Assembly (NCBI GenBank): GCA_025618425.1
Contig: CM046850.1
Span: 11,421,019 to 11,485,018, forward strand
DNA length: 64,000 nt
Direction of reading: 5' to 3'
Source: Heliocidaris tuberculata
Lineage: Eukaryota > Echinodermata > Echinoidea > Camarodonta > Echinometridae
Shown here: one piece after another, positions 45,963 to 60,263 of the stretch
Layout: each line of letters opens with the position of its first letter
How positions within the stretch are numbered: the stretch's first letter is position 1
The notes under the pieces: generated by a model
The model's database searches: none
What the model was told of the DNA's origin: nothing
What the model saw: the letters and a program-made list of their open reading frames with translations, nothing else
Translations under genes and position numbers: made by a program

Positions 45963-47181
45963 ATTATTTATCTTTTATTTTTCCACCACTTTCTTGTTAC
46001 CATGATTCCACAAAATGTGCTCAGTCAATTTTCTTCAAATTTTCATCAGTCATTAGGTCACATATGATCAAGCTCTGGCATCTTTTTCAAGGTCATCAGG
46101 CCATCGTGACGTCATCCAGGCGCCATTTTGTAAAATCACATTATCGATCATATCTTCATAACGAGTCATCAAAAATGAACCATTTTTGATACACATAAAC
46201 TTCAGGTCAAGGGTCAACATAAAATGTCATCAAAATCCGCGCGTGCATCATGACGCGCACGTACGCGCGCGTCAAAATTTAGAATTGCTCAAAATCACTT
46301 TTTAATCAAAGGAGAGTACGGTTCAGGACATTTTAAGCATTTCAAAAATTTTCGTCCGTGCGCGTCCGCGCGCGCGTTATGCGCGTGCACAGCTCGTACA
46401 GAACGTAAAAACGCAGTTTTTTCGCATGGTATCTATTCCTGACACTATTCTTGACAATTTCCAACTATTTACAGTCATTCTCGACTTTCCATAAGGCCAC
46501 ACGCGCGCGTCAAACTTAAAAATCCGCGCGCGCGTCAATGGGGAATATAATGTAAAAAGTGCTAAAAAGATGCCTATCTAGAATCCGCCATAGCTCGTCA
46601 GAATGGCTGGGGACCCCCAAATTTTATTGAATATTCTGAAAGCCTGTAAGATGTAAATCTGAATTCATGCAAAATTTTGGCCAAAAATACGTTGTGACGT
46701 CATCATATTTGCATATCAACTGAAAAAAATGATTTTGAAAAAATGACGTCATAATTTTTGTATTCATTTGACAATATTTCACTCATAGTTGGTCGATTTT
46801 CTTCCAAATTTTGATATGTTGTAGCTGAGACAATTCTCTACAAGATCAGTTACACGATTGATCATTTTGACAAAGGAATCATGGTGTATTTTTGCGATTA
46901 AAAGAGGCATGTCAATTTTTCTCATTTTGCGTGTATTCTCTATGGGAGATGACTTTTTCTCAAATCTTGATTCTACATTCCCGTCTTCTTTGAGCAGTAT
47001 CTCTGTTATTTCTGCTCGATTTTCTCCCAAATTTTGGTATGTTATAGCTGAGACTATAAGCTTTTACAAGTGTGCCCTCCAATTTTTGATCAGATGTCGG
47101 GATCATGCCCTTTTTTAAACTACAAAATGTCATTTGAGAATCCCGTTTTTCGTCTACGTGTTATCTCTATTGGAAATATTT

Positions 47182-47242
47182 TGGTCCATTGGTAAAGCAC
47201 TTGCCTCCCATTCCGGCGACCCAGGTTCGACTCCCGGTGGGT

Positions 47243-47245
<3 letters not shown>
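47182..47245 (+). pseudogene. tRNA-Gly(CCC)-like block, right copy 2 (type A)
   Basis: Identical in sequence to the block at 42991 as far as I can see, with a T-run of about 30 directly after it. Confidence 0.65.
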
Positions 47246-47277
<32 letters not shown>

Positions 47278-48084
47278 CTTTCATTCTACCATCTTCTTCG
47301 ACTATTATAACATATACCATCACAAACAATGTAAAAAACTGCCTAATTTTGCGTGTTATGTCTATTGAAAGTAGTGTGCAGTAGTTTGTGTAGAATCTCA
47401 TTCCCTGTCGTGTATTAAAGCTAAGGGGATAATCTTCCACATGTCCTGCAATATCAAATCGTCCAGTTCGTTATCCCGATTTCTCCAAATCGGCTCAGTC
47501 AATTTTCTTCATATTTTCGTCAGTCATCAGTCCTAATAAGGTCAAGTTCCCACATCTTTTTCAAGGTCATCAGGTTATTGTGACGTCATCCAGGCGCCAT
47601 TTTGTGAAAATCAACTTATGGTCATATCTTCATAACGAAATGTCATTTCTCTTTCATATTTGGCATGGTTAAGGTCACTGTCATTCCAGTCAAGGTCATT
47701 TCGTTAAACGCGCGCGTACGCTTACGTCCGCGCGTCCGTGCACGCACAAAATTTAGAAATGATCCAAATCGTCCCAAATTCATTTTGCAAACGTTTCATG
47801 CCATTTCAAGCACTTTTCGAAAAATCGCCCATAAAACTGAACCTGTAGGGGCGCTATGCCACTTAGGTTATCGTGGTTATTGTCATCATTATTGTCATTA
47901 TGATCATCATTATCAATATATCATTATCGTCATTGTCATCACTTATATGACCATATCTTATGATCATTGTCGTCAACATTATGATTATAATCTTGCAGAA
48001 ATATTATCACACCTGACAAAGCACTTTGCCACAGTGAAAGACAGACCACCTAATTCGTCTTCAGTGACGAATTAAATTTCTAGT

Positions 48085-48955
48085 AGGTTAATTTTACTTT
48101 TGTCAAAACGAGCATTCCTTTTTCCGCCCACTTTTTGTTACCATGAAATCTCAAAATCGGCTCAGTCCAATTTCTTCAAATTTTCGTCAGTCATCAGCCC
48201 CTATAAGATGAAGCTCGGGCATCTTTTTCAAGCTCATCAGGTCATCGTGACGTCATGCAGGCACCACTTTGTGAAAATCAACTCATGGTCATATCTTCCT
48301 AACGGAAAGTCATTTCGCGATCATATTTGGCATGATTAAAGCTAAAATCAATCCGGTCAATTTCAGAAAATTAGACGCGCGCGGACGTACGCGTCCGCCC
48401 GTCAGTGCGCCCGAAACAGTGAAAAATGCCACCCCCGATAACTCCCAAACGAGGAGGTAAATCTTTCTCAATCTTCCCATAGTCATCACATCTGCACCAA
48501 ATATCAGGCACACAAAAATTCACATTCATACCTCAATTCCTTTTTTTTTTATAATTCATTTTTTCCTTTTTGACCCCCCCCCCCTCTTTTTTACGGGGGC
48601 AATAACTCAAAAACGAAACCATGAATCTTTTTCAAATTCAGCACAGTAATGAGGGCTGATAAGAAGAATTGACGGTGAAAATCTGAGGTTCATGACGACA
48701 TTATGACGTCATCCAGGCTTCATTTAGTGATTTTGGGGTGAAAAATACCCTTGGTCGGACCTTGAACGGGGCCTCTAACTTCAGTTTGCGGGGTGCTAGA
48801 GACTTGGGACTTGATTCAGATGAAAGAGCAGAAAATTCTACACAAAAAAGGCTCGTATAGCTCAAACGTTTTAACGGTCGTTTTCAGGCCGAAAATGGCT
48901 TTCAAAGTTTAAATTGCCCATTTTGCCATAGACACACACGTTATAGGTATTATTA
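48085..48955 (+). repeat. 870-bp module, further copy
   Basis: Same limits as 43891-44760 but more diverged (GTTACCATGAAATC in place of GTGCAGATGATATC). Followed directly by one palindrome unit at about 48953-49010. Confidence 0.8.
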
Positions 48956-50050
48956 GGTGGTCTGTCGAAGACAGAACACCTATTAATTTCGTCAGAATTT
49001 TCTTTATTTATTTGTCTTTTATTTTTCCACCACTTTCTTGTTACCATGATTCCACAAAATGTGCTCAGTCAATTTTCTTCAAATTTTCGTCAGTCATCAG
49101 GTCATATATGATCAAGATCGGGCATCTTTTTCAAGGTCATCAGGTCATCGTGACGTCATCCAGGCGCCATTTTGTGAAATCACATTATCGATCATATCTT
49201 CATAACGAGTCATCAAAAATAAACCATATTTGACACACATTGATTTCAGGTCATGGGTCAACATAAAATGTCAACAAAATCCGCACGCGCATCATGACGC
49301 GCACGTACGCGTGCGTCAAAATTTAAAAATGCTCAAAATCACTTTTTAATCAAAGGAGAGTACGGTTCAGGACATTCTAGGCATTTCAAAATTTTCCGTC
49401 CGTGCGCGTCCGCGCGCGCGTTATGCACGCGCGCAGCGCATACAGAACGTAAAAACGTCGTTTTTTTGCATGGTTTGTATTCCTTACACTATTCTTGACA
49501 ATTTCCAACTATTTACAGTCATTCACGACCTTCCATGATGCCACACGCGCGCGTCAAACTTTCAAATTCGTGCGCGCGTCAATGGGCAATATAATGTAAA
49601 AAGTGGTAAAAACATGCCTATCTAGATTCCGCCATGGCTCGTCAGAATGAACCGGTACCCCCAAATTTTATTACACATTCTGAAAGCCTATGAGTTGTAA
49701 ATTTCGATTCATGCAAAATTTTGGCCGATCGGATTTTGTGACGTCATCATATTTGCCTATGAACTCAAAAATTCGATTCTGAAAAAATGACGTCATAATT
49801 TTTGTATTCATTTGACAATTTTTCAGTAATAGGTTGTCGATTTTCTTTCAAATTTTGATATGTTGTAGCTGAGACAATTCTCTACAAGATCAGTTCCACG
49901 ATTTTTCATTTTGACAAAGGCATCATGGCGTATTTTTGCGATTAAAGGAGGCATGTCAATTTTTCACATTTTGCGTGTATTCTCTATGGGAGATGACTTT
50001 TTCTCCAATCTTGATTCTACATTCCCGTCTTCGTTGAGCAGTATCTCTGT

Positions 50051-50532
50051 AATTTTGCCTCGTCCATCACATTTCGACCAAATATCATGCACACCAAAAA
50101 TCAGATTCATAGCTCAATTCGTTTTTTTTTTATAATTCATTTTTTCCTTTTTTGACCCCCCCCCCTTTTTTTACAGGGGCAATAACTCAAAAACAAAACC
50201 ATGAATCTTTTTCAAATTCAGCACAGTAATGACGACTGATAAGAAGAATTGACGGTGAAAATCTGAGGTTCATGACGACATTATGACGTCATCCAGGCTT
50301 CATTTAGTGATTTTGGGGTGAAAAATACCCTGTTCGGACCTTGAACGGGGCCTCTAACTTCAGTTTGCGGGGTGCTAGAGACTTGGGACTTGATTCAGAT
50401 GAAAGAGCAGAAAATTCTACACATAAAAGGCTCGTATAGCTCAAACGTTTTAACGGTCGTTTTCAGGCCGAAAATGGCTTTCAAAGTTTAAATTGCCCAT
50501 TTGGCCATAGACACACACGTTATAGGTATTAT
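50051..50532 (+). repeat. Partial 870-bp module fused to pre-tRNA array sequence
   Basis: At about 50051 the text switches from GAGCAGTATCTCTGT (normally followed by TATTTCTGCTCG) to AATTTTGCCTCGTCCATCAC, the middle of the 870-bp module. The same join is in the left arm at 1591-1595. Confidence 0.8.
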
Positions 50533-50700
50533 TAGGTGGTCTGTCGAAGACAGAACACCTATTAATTTCGTCAGAATTTTCTTTATTAGGTGGTCTGTGA
50601 ACAGACCACCTATTAATTTCGTCAGAATTTTCTTTATTATTATTAGGTGGTCTGTCGTAGACAGATCACCTTTTAATTTCGTACGAATTTTCTTTCTTTA
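50530..50700. repeat. Three short palindrome units
   Basis: Same unit as at 45627-45962. One copy (about 50586-50612) has a reduced centre, GGTCTGTGAACAGACC. Confidence 0.75.
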
Positions 50701-51921
50701 TTTATTATTTATTATTTTTTCCCCCCCATTTTTGTGACCGTGATCACTCAAATTCGGCTCACTCAATTTTCATCAAATTTCAGTCAATTATCAGGCATTT
50801 AATGGTCAAGTGCCAGAAATTTTTTCAAGGTCATCAGGTCATCGTGACGTCATCCAGGCGCCATTTTGTGAAATCAAATTATCGATCATATCTTCATAAC
50901 GAGTCATCAAAAATGAACCATTTTTGGTACACATGAACTTCAGGTCAAGGGTCAACATAAAATGTCATCAAAATCCGCGCGCGCATCATAACGCGCACGT
51001 ACGCGCGCGTCAAAATTTAGAATTGCTCAAAATCACTTTTTAATCAAAGGAGAGTACGGTTCAGGACATTTTAAGCATTTCAAAATTTTCCGTTCGTGCG
51101 CGTCCGCGCGCGCGTTATGCGCGTGCGCAGCGCGTATAGAACGTAAAAACTCCGTTTTTTTTGCATGGTTTATATTCCTGACACTATTCTTGACGATTTC
51201 CAACTATTTACAGTCATTCTCGACCTTCTGTATTGCCACACGCGCGCGTCAAACTTTCAAATTCGTGCGCGCGTCAATGGGCAATATAATGTAAAAAGTG
51301 GTAAAAACATGCCTATCTATAATCCGCCATAGCTCGTCAGAAAGTCCGTTGACCCCCAAATTTTATTACATATTTCGAAAGCCAGTAAGTTGTAGATCTG
51401 AATTCATGTATAATTTTGGCCACTCAAATGTTGTGACGTCATCATATTTGCCTATGAACTCAAAAATTTGATTTTGAAAAAATGACGTCGTAATTTTTGT
51501 ATTCATTTGACAATATTTCAGTAATAGGTTGTCGATTTTCTTCCAAATTTGGATATGATGTAGCTGAGACAATTCTCTACAAGATCAGTCACCACGATTT
51601 TTCATTTTGACAAAGGGATCATGGCGTATTTTTGCGATTAAAGGAGGTATGTCAATTTTTCTCATTTTGCGTGCATTCTCTATGGGACATGACTTTTTCT
51701 CAAATCTTGATTCTACATTCCCGTCTTCTTTGAGCAGTATCTCTGTTATTTCTGCTCGATTTTCTCCCAAATTTTGGTATGTTATAGCTGAGACTATAAG
51801 CTTTTACAAGTGTGCCCTCCAATTTTTGATCAGATGTCGGGATCATGCCCTTTTTTAAACTACAAAATGTCATTTGAGAATCCCGTTTTTCGTCTACGTG
51901 TTATCTCTATTGGAAATATTT

Positions 51922-51982
51922 TGGTCCATTGGTAAAGCACTTGCCTCCCATTCCGGCGACCCAGGTTCGACTCCCGGTGGGT

Positions 51983-51985
<3 letters not shown>
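51922..51985 (+). pseudogene. tRNA-Gly(CCC)-like block, right copy 3 (type A)
   Basis: Type A block, box B GGTTCGACTCC, followed by an uninterrupted T-run. Confidence 0.65.
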
Positions 51986-52017
<32 letters not shown>

Positions 52018-52821
52018 CTTTCATTCTACCATCTTCTTCGACTATTATAACATATACCATCACAAACAATGTAAAAAACTGCCTAATTTTGCGTGTTATG
52101 TCTATTGAAAGTAGTGTGCAGTAGTTTGTGTAGAATCTCATTCCCTGTCGTGTATTAAAGCTAAGGGGATAATCTTCCACATGTCCTGCAATATCAAATC
52201 GTCCTGTACGTTATCCCGATTTCTCCAAATCGGCTCAGTCAATTTTCTTCATATTTTCGTCAGTCATCAGTCGCAATAAGGTCAAGTTCCCACATCTTTT
52301 TCAAGGTCATCAGGTTATTGTGACGTCATCCAGGCGCCATTTTGTGAAAATCAACTTATGGTCATATGTTCATAACGAAATGTCATTTCTCTTTCATATT
52401 TGGCATGGTTAAGGTCACTGTCATTCCAGTCAAGGTCATTTCGTTAAACGCGCGCGTACGCGTACGTCCGCGCGTCCGTGCGCGCGCAAAATTTAGAAAT
52501 GATCCAAATCGTCCCAAATTCATTTTGCAAACGTTTCATGCCATTTCAAGCACTTTTCGAAAAATCGCCCATAAAACTGAACCTGTAGGGGCGCTATGCC
52601 ACTTAGGTTATCGTGGTTATTGTCATCATTATTGTCATTATGATCATCATTATCAATATATCATTATCGTCATTGTCATCACTTATATGACCATATCTTA
52701 TGATCATTGTCAACATTATGATTATAATCTTGCAGAAATATTATCACACCTGACAAAGCACTTTGCCACAGTGAAAGACAGACCACCTAATTCGTCTTCA
52801 GTGACGAATTAAATTTCTAGT

Positions 52822-53690
52822 AGGTTAATTTTAGTTTTGTCAAAACGAGCTTTCCTTTTGCCGCCCACTTTTTGTGACCGTGATATCTCAAAATCGGCTT
52901 AGTCCAATTTCTTCAAATTTTCGTCAGTCATCAGCCCCTATGAGATCAAGTTCCCGGAAACTTTTCAAGCTCATCAGGTCATCGTGAGGTCATGCAGGCG
53001 CCACTTTGTGAAAATCAACTCATGGTTATATCTTCATCAGGGAAAGTCATTTCTCATTCATATTAGGCATGAGGGAAGCTAATATCAATCAGGTCAAATT
53101 CAGAGACTTAGACGCGCACGTGCGCCCACGTTCGCGCGTCAGTGCCCCCGCAAATATGAAAAATGCCACCCCCGATAACTCCCAAACGAGGAGGTCAATC
53201 TTTCTCAATCTTCCCATAGTCATCACATCTGCACCAAATATCATGCACACAAAAATTCACATTCATACCTCAATTCGTTTTTTTTTTATAAATCATTTTT
53301 TCCTTTTTTTACCCCCCCCCCTTTTTTTACGGGGGCAATAACTCAAAAACGAAACCATGAATCTTTTTAAAATTCAGCACAGTAATGAGGACTGATAAGA
53401 AGAATTGACGGTGAAAATCTGAGGTTCATGACGACATTATGACGTCATCTAGGCTTCATTTAGTGATTTTGGGGTGAAAAATACCCTTGTCGGACCTTGA
53501 ACGGGGCCTCTAACTTCAGTTTGCGGGGTGCTAGAGACTTGGGACTTGATTCAGATGAAAGAGCAGAAAATTCTACACAAAAAATGCTCGTATAGCTCAA
53601 ACGTTTTAACGGTCGTTTTCAGGCCGAAAATGGCTTTCAAAGTTTAAATTGCCCATTTTGCCATAGACACACACGTTATAGGTATTATTA
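52822..53690 (+). repeat. 870-bp module, further copy
   Basis: Runs from AGGTTAATTTTAGTTTTGTC to GTTATAGGTATTATTA, and leads directly into two palindrome units at about 53688-53820. Confidence 0.8.
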
Positions 53691-53820
53691 GGTGGTCTGT
53701 CACTTGACAGACCACCTCTTAATTTCGTCAGAATTTTCTTTATTATTATTATTAGGTGGTCTGTCGGTATCGACAGATCACCTCTTAATTTCGTCAGAAT
53801 TTTCTTTATTTTTATTATTA
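53688..53820. repeat. Two short palindrome units
   Basis: Centres ACTT and GGTATC, same arms as at 45627. Followed by a TTATTATTA tract. Confidence 0.75.
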
Positions 53821-55037
53821 TTATTATTCTTTATTTACGCCACTTTTTTGTGGCAGTGATTTCTCAAATTCGGCTCACTCACTTTTCATCAAATTTCAGT
53901 CAGTTATCAGGCATATCATGGTCAAGTGCCACGAAGTATTTCAAGGTCATCAGGTCATCGTGACGTCATCCAGGCGCCATTTTGTGAAATCACATTATCG
54001 ATCATATCTTCATAACGAGTCATCAAAAATGAACCATATTCAACACACATAAACTTCCGGTCAAGGGTCAATGTAGCATGTTAGCAAAATTTGCGCGCGC
54101 ATTATGACGTGCACGTACGCGCGCGTCAAAATTTAAAAATGCTCAAAATCATCTCAAATTCATTTTGCACACGTTTCAGGCCATTTTAAGCATTTCAAAA
54201 TTTTCCGTGCGTGCACGCCCGCGCGCGCGTTATGCGCGCGCACAGCGCGTAAGGAATGTAAAAAACGCCGTTTTTGTGCATGGTTTGTATTCCTGACACA
54301 ATTCTTGACAATTTCCAACTATTTACAGTCATTCTCGACATTCCATAATGCCACACGCGCGCGTCAAACTTTCAAATTCGTGCGCGCGTCAATGGGCAAT
54401 ATAATGTAAAAAGTGCTAAAAACATGCCTATCTAGAATCCGCCATAGCTCGTCAGAAAGCGTGGAGACCCCCCATTTTATTTACATTTTCTGAAAGCCTA
54501 TGAGTTGTAGATTGGAATTCATGAAAAAAATTGGGGGGTCAATCGATCGGAACGTCGTCACATTTGCATATGAACTCAAAAATTCGATTTTGAAAAAATG
54601 ACGTCATAATTTTTGTATTCATTTGACAATATTTCAGTAATAGATTGTCGATTTTCTTCCAAATTTTGATATGTTGTAGCTGAGACAAATCTCTACAAGA
54701 TCAGTTACCACGATTTTTCATTTCGACAAAGGCATCATGGCGTATTTTTGCGATTAAAGGAGGTATGTCAATTTTTCTCATTTTGCGTGTATTCTCTATG
54801 GGACATGACTTTTTCTCAAATCTTGATTCTACATTCCCGTCTTCTTTGAGCAGTATCTTTGTAATTTCTGCTCGATTTTCTTCCAAATTTTAATATGTTA
54901 TAGCTGAGATTATAAGCTTTCACAAGTGTGCTCTCCAATTTTTGATCAGATGTCGGGATCATGCCCGTTTTTTAACTACGAAATGTCATTTGAGAATCCC
55001 GTTTTTCGTCTACGTGTTATCTCTATTGGAAAACTTT

Positions 55038-55101
55038 TGGTCCATTGGTAAAGCACTTGCCTCCCATCCCGCCGACCCAGGTTCGAATCCCGGTGGGTCC
55101 A
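55038..55101 (+). pseudogene. tRNA-Gly(CCC)-like block, right copy 4 (type B)
   Basis: Type B: ATCCCGCCGA in place of ATTCCGGCGA, box B GGTTCGAATCC, and a T-run interrupted by GAA and C. Confidence 0.65.
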
Positions 55102-55937
55102 TTTTTTTTTTGAATTTTTTTTTTCTTTTTTTTGCCTCATATTTTACCATTTGCTTCGACTACTGTAACATATAAAATCACAAACAATGTAATAAACTGC
55201 CTAATTTTGCGTGTTATGTCTATTGGAAAGTAGTGTGCAGTAGTTTGTGTACAATCTCATTCCCTGTCGTGTATTAAAGCTAAGGGGATAATCTCCCACA
55301 TGTCCTGTAATATCAAATCGTCCAGTTCGTTATCCCGATTTCTCAAAATCGGCTCAGTCAATTTTCTTCATATTTTCGTCAGTCATCAGTCCTAATAAGC
55401 TCAAGTTCCCCCATCTTTTTCAAGGTCATCAGGTTATCGTGACGTCATCCAGGCGCCATTTTGTGAAAATCAACTTATGGTCATATCTTCATAACGAAAT
55501 GTCATTTCTCTTTCATATTTGGCATGGTTAAGGTCACTGTCATTCCAGTCAAGGTCATTTCATTAAACGCGCGCGTACGCGTCCGTGCGCGCGTCCGTGT
55601 GCGCGTAAAATTTATAAATTCTTCAAATCCTCCTAAATTCATTTTGCACACGTTTTATGCCATTACAAGCACTTTTAAAAAAATCGCCCATAAAATTGAA
55701 CTTGAAGGGGCGCTATGCCACTTAGATTATCGTGGTGATTTTCATTATTTTTGTCATTATGATCATCATTATCAATATATCATTATCGTCATTGTCATCA
55801 CTTCTATGACCATCTTATCATCATTGTCGCCAACATTATGATTATAATCTTGCAGAAATATTATCACATCTGACAAAGCAATTTGCCACAGTGACAGACC
55901 ACCTAATTCGTCTTCAGTGACGAATTAAATTTCTAGT

Positions 55938-56804
55938 AGGTTAATTTTACTTTTGTCAAAACGAGCTTTCCTTTTTCCGCCCACTTTTTGTTACCATGAA
56001 ATCTCAAAATCGGCTGAGTCCAATTTCTTCAAATTTTCGTCAGTCATCAGCCCCTATAAGATCAAGCTCGGGCATCTTTTTCAAGCTCATCAGGTCATCG
56101 TGACGTCATGCAGGCGCCACTTTGTGAAAATCAACTCATGGTCATATCTTCCTAACGGAAGATCATTTCTCGATCATATTTGCCATGATTGAAGCTAAAA
56201 TCAATCCGGTCAATTTCAGAAAATTAGACGCTCGCGGACGTACGCGTTCTCGCGTCAGTGCCCCCGCAACAGTGAAAAATGCCACCCCCGATAACTCCCA
56301 AACGAGGAGGTCAATCTTTCTCAATCTTCCCATAGTCATCACATCTGCACCAAATATCATGCACACAAAAAATCACATTCACACCTCAATTCGTTTTTTT
56401 TTTATAATTCATTTTTTCCTTTTTTACCCCCCCCCTCTTTTTTACGGGGGCAATAACTCAAAAACGAAACCATGAATCTTTTTCAAATTCAGCACAGTAA
56501 TGAGGACTGATAAGAAGAATTGACGGTGAAAATCTGAGGTTCATGACGACATTATGACGTCATCCAGGCTTCATTGAGTGATTTTGGGATGAAAAATACC
56601 CTTGTCGGACCTTGAACGGGGCCTCTAACTTCAGTTTGCGGGGTGCTAGAGACTTGGGACTTGATTCAGATGAAAGAGCAGAAAATTCTACACAAAAAAG
56701 GCTCGTATAGCTCAAACGTTTTAACGGTCGTTTTCAGGGCGAAAATGGCTTTCAAAGTTTAAATTGCCCATTTTGCCATAGACACACACGTTATAGGTAT
56801 TATT
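55938..56804 (+). repeat. 870-bp module, further copy
   Basis: Same limits as the other copies and followed by a single palindrome unit (about 56803-56860). Confidence 0.8.
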
Positions 56805-58074
56805 AGGTGGTCTGTCGAAGACAGAACACCTATTAATTTCGTCAGAATTTTCTTTATTATTTATCTTTTATTTTTCCACCACTTTCTTGTTACCATGATT
56901 CCACAAAATGTGCTCAGTCAATTTTCTTCAAATTTTCACCAGTCATCAGGTCATATATGATCAAGCTCGGGCATCTTTTTCAAGGTCATCAGGTCATCGT
57001 GACGTCATCCAGGCGCCATTTTGTGAAATCAAATTATCGATCATATCTTCATAACTAGTCATCAAAAATGAACCATTTTTGATACACATGAACTTCAGGT
57101 CAAGGGTCAACATAAAATGCCATCAAAATCCGCGCGTACATCATGACGCGCACGTACGCGCGCGTCAAAATTTAGAATTGCTCAAAATCACTTTTTAATC
57201 AAAGGAGAGTACGGTTCAGGACATTTTAAGCATTTCAAAATTTTCCGTTCGTGCGCGTCCGCGCGCGCGTTATGCGCGTGCGCAGCGCGTATAGAACGTA
57301 AAAACTCCGTTCTTTTGCATGGTTTGTATTCCTGACACTATTCTTGACAATTTCCAACTATTTACAGTCATTCTCGACCTTCTGTATTGCCACACGCGCG
57401 CGTCGAACTTTCAAATTCGTGCGCGCGTCAATGGGCAATATAATGTAAAAAGTGCTAAAAAGATGCCTATCTAGAATCCGCCATAGCTCGTCAGAATGGC
57501 TGGGGACCCCCAAATTTTATTGAATATTCTGAAAGCCTGTAAGATGTAAATCTGAATTCATGCAAAATTTTGGCCAAAAATACGTTGTGACGTCATCATA
57601 TTTGCATATCAACTGAAAAAAATGATTTTGAAAAAATGACGTCATAATTTTTGTATTCATTTGACAATATTTCACTCATAGTTGGTCGATTTTCTTCCAA
57701 ATTTTGATATGTTGTAGCTGAGACAATTCTCTACAAGATCAGTTACATGATTGTTCATTTTGACAAAGGAATCATGGTGTATTTTTGCGATTAAAAGAGG
57801 CATGTCAATTTTTCTCATTTTGCGTGTATTCTCTATGGGAGATGACTTTTTCTCAAATCTTGATTCTACATTCCCGTCTTCTTTGAGCAGTATCTTTGTA
57901 ATTTCTGCTCGATTTTCTCCCAAATTTTGGTATGTTATAGCTGAGACTATAAGCTTTCACAAGTGTGCCCTTCAATTTTTGATCAGATGGCGGGATCATG
58001 CCCTTTTTTAAACTACAAAATGTCATTTGAGAATCCCGTTTTTCGTCTACGTGTTATCTCTATTGGAAATATTT

Positions 58075-58135
58075 TGGTCCATTGGTAAAGCACTTGCCTC
58101 CCATTCCGGCGACCCAGGTTCGACTCCCGGTGGGT

Positions 58136-58138
<3 letters not shown>
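58075..58138 (+). pseudogene. tRNA-Gly(CCC)-like block, right copy 5 (type A)
   Basis: Type A block with a T-run of about 34, the longest in the window. Confidence 0.65.
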
Positions 58139-58174
<36 letters not shown>

Positions 58175-60199
58175 CTTTCATTCTACCATCTTCTTCGACT
58201 ATTATAACATATACCATCACAAACAATGTAAAAAACTGCCTAATTTTGCGTGTTATGTCTATTGAAAGTAGTGTGCAGTAGTTTGTGTAGAATCTCATTC
58301 CCTGTCGTGTATTAAAGCTAAGGGGATAATCTTCCACATGTCCTGCAATATCAAATCGTCCAGTTCGTTATCCCGATTTCTCCAAATCGGCTCAGTCAAT
58401 TTTCTTCATATTTTCGTCAGTCATCAGTCGTAATAAGGTCAAGTTCCCACATCTTTTTCAAGGTCATCAGGTTATTGTGACGTCATCCAGGCGCCATTTT
58501 GTGAAAATCAACTTATGGTCATATGTTCATAACGAAATGTCATTTCTCTTTCATATTTGGCATGGTTAAGGTCACTGTCATTCCAGTCAAGGTCATTTCA
58601 TTAAACGCGCGCGTACGCGTACGTCCGCGCGTCCGTGCACGCGCAAAATTTAGAAATGATCCAAATCGTCCCAAATTCATTTTGCAAACGTTTCATGCCA
58701 TTTCAAGCACTTTTCGAAAAATCGCCCATGAAACTGAACCTGTAGGGGCGCTATGCCACTTAGGTTATCGTGGTTATTGTCATCATTATTGTCATTATGA
58801 TCATCATTATCAATATATCATTATCGTCATTGTCATCACTTATATGACCATATCTTATGATCATTGTCAACATTATGATTATAATCTTGCAGAAATATTA
58901 TCACACCTGACAAAGCACTTTGCCACAGTGAAAGACAGACCACCTAATTCGTCTTCAGTGACGAATTAAATTTCTAGTTATTTATTTATTTTTATTTTTC
59001 CACCACTTTCTTGTGTCCATGAAATCTCAAAATCGGCTCAGCCAATTTTTATCAAATTTTTGTCAGATATCAGGTCATATCAGATCAAGCTCGGGCATCT
59101 TTTTCAAGGTCATCAAGTCATCGTGACGTCATCCAGGCGCCATTTTGTGAAATCACATTATCGATCATATCTTCATAACGAGTCATCAAAAATAAACCAT
59201 ATTTGACACATATTAATTTCAGGTCATGGGTCAACATAAAATGTAAACAAAATCCGCACGCGCATCATGACGCGCACGTACGCGTGCGTCAAAATTTAAA
59301 AATGCTCAAAATCACTTTTTAATCAAAGGAGAGTATGGTTCAGGACATTTTAAGCATTTCAAAATTTTCCGTCCGTGCGCGTCCGCGCGCGCGTTATGCG
59401 CGTGCACAACTCGTACAGAACGTAAAAACGCCGTTTTTGTGCATGGTTTGTATTCCTGACACAATTCTTGACAATTTCCAACTATTTACAGTCATTCTCG
59501 ACATTCCATAATGCCACACGCGCGCGTCAAACTTTCAAATTCGTGCGCGCGTCAATGGGCAATATAATGTAAAAAGTGCTAAAAACATGCCTATCTAGAA
59601 TCCGCCATAGCTCGTCAGAAAGCGTGGAGACCCCCATTTTTTTTACATTTTCTGAAAGCCTATGAGTTGTAGATTGTAATTCATGAAAAAAAATCGGGGG
59701 TCAATCGAACGGAACGTCGTCACATTTGCATATGAACTCAAAAATTCGATTTTGAAAAAATGACGTCATAATTTTTGTATTCAGTTGACAATATTTCAGT
59801 AATAGATTGTCGATTTTCTTCCAAATTTTGATATGTTGTAGCTGAGACAATTCTCTACAAGATCAGTCACCACGATTTTTCATTTTGACAAAGGCATCAT
59901 GGCGTATTTTTGCGATTAAAGGAGGCATGTCAATTTTTCTCATTTTGCGTGTATTCTCTATGGGACATGACTTTTTCTCAAATCTTGATTCTACATTCCG
60001 GTCTTCTTTGAGCAGTATCTTTGTAATTTCTGCTCGATTTTCTTCCAAATTTTAATATGTTATAGCTGAGACTATAAGCTTTCACAAGTGTGCTCTCCAA
60101 TTTTTGATCAGATGTCGGGATCATGCCCGTTTTTTAACTACAAAATGTCATTTGAGAATCCCGTTTTTCGTCTACGTGTTATCTCTATTGGAAAACTTT

Positions 60200-60263
60200 T
60201 GGTCCATTGGTAAAGCACTTGCCTCCCATCCCGCCGACCCAGGTTCGAATCCCGGTGGGTCCA
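60200..60263 (+). pseudogene. tRNA-Gly(CCC)-like block, right copy 6 (type B)
   Basis: Type B block with box B GGTTCGAATCC and an interrupted T-run. Confidence 0.65.
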
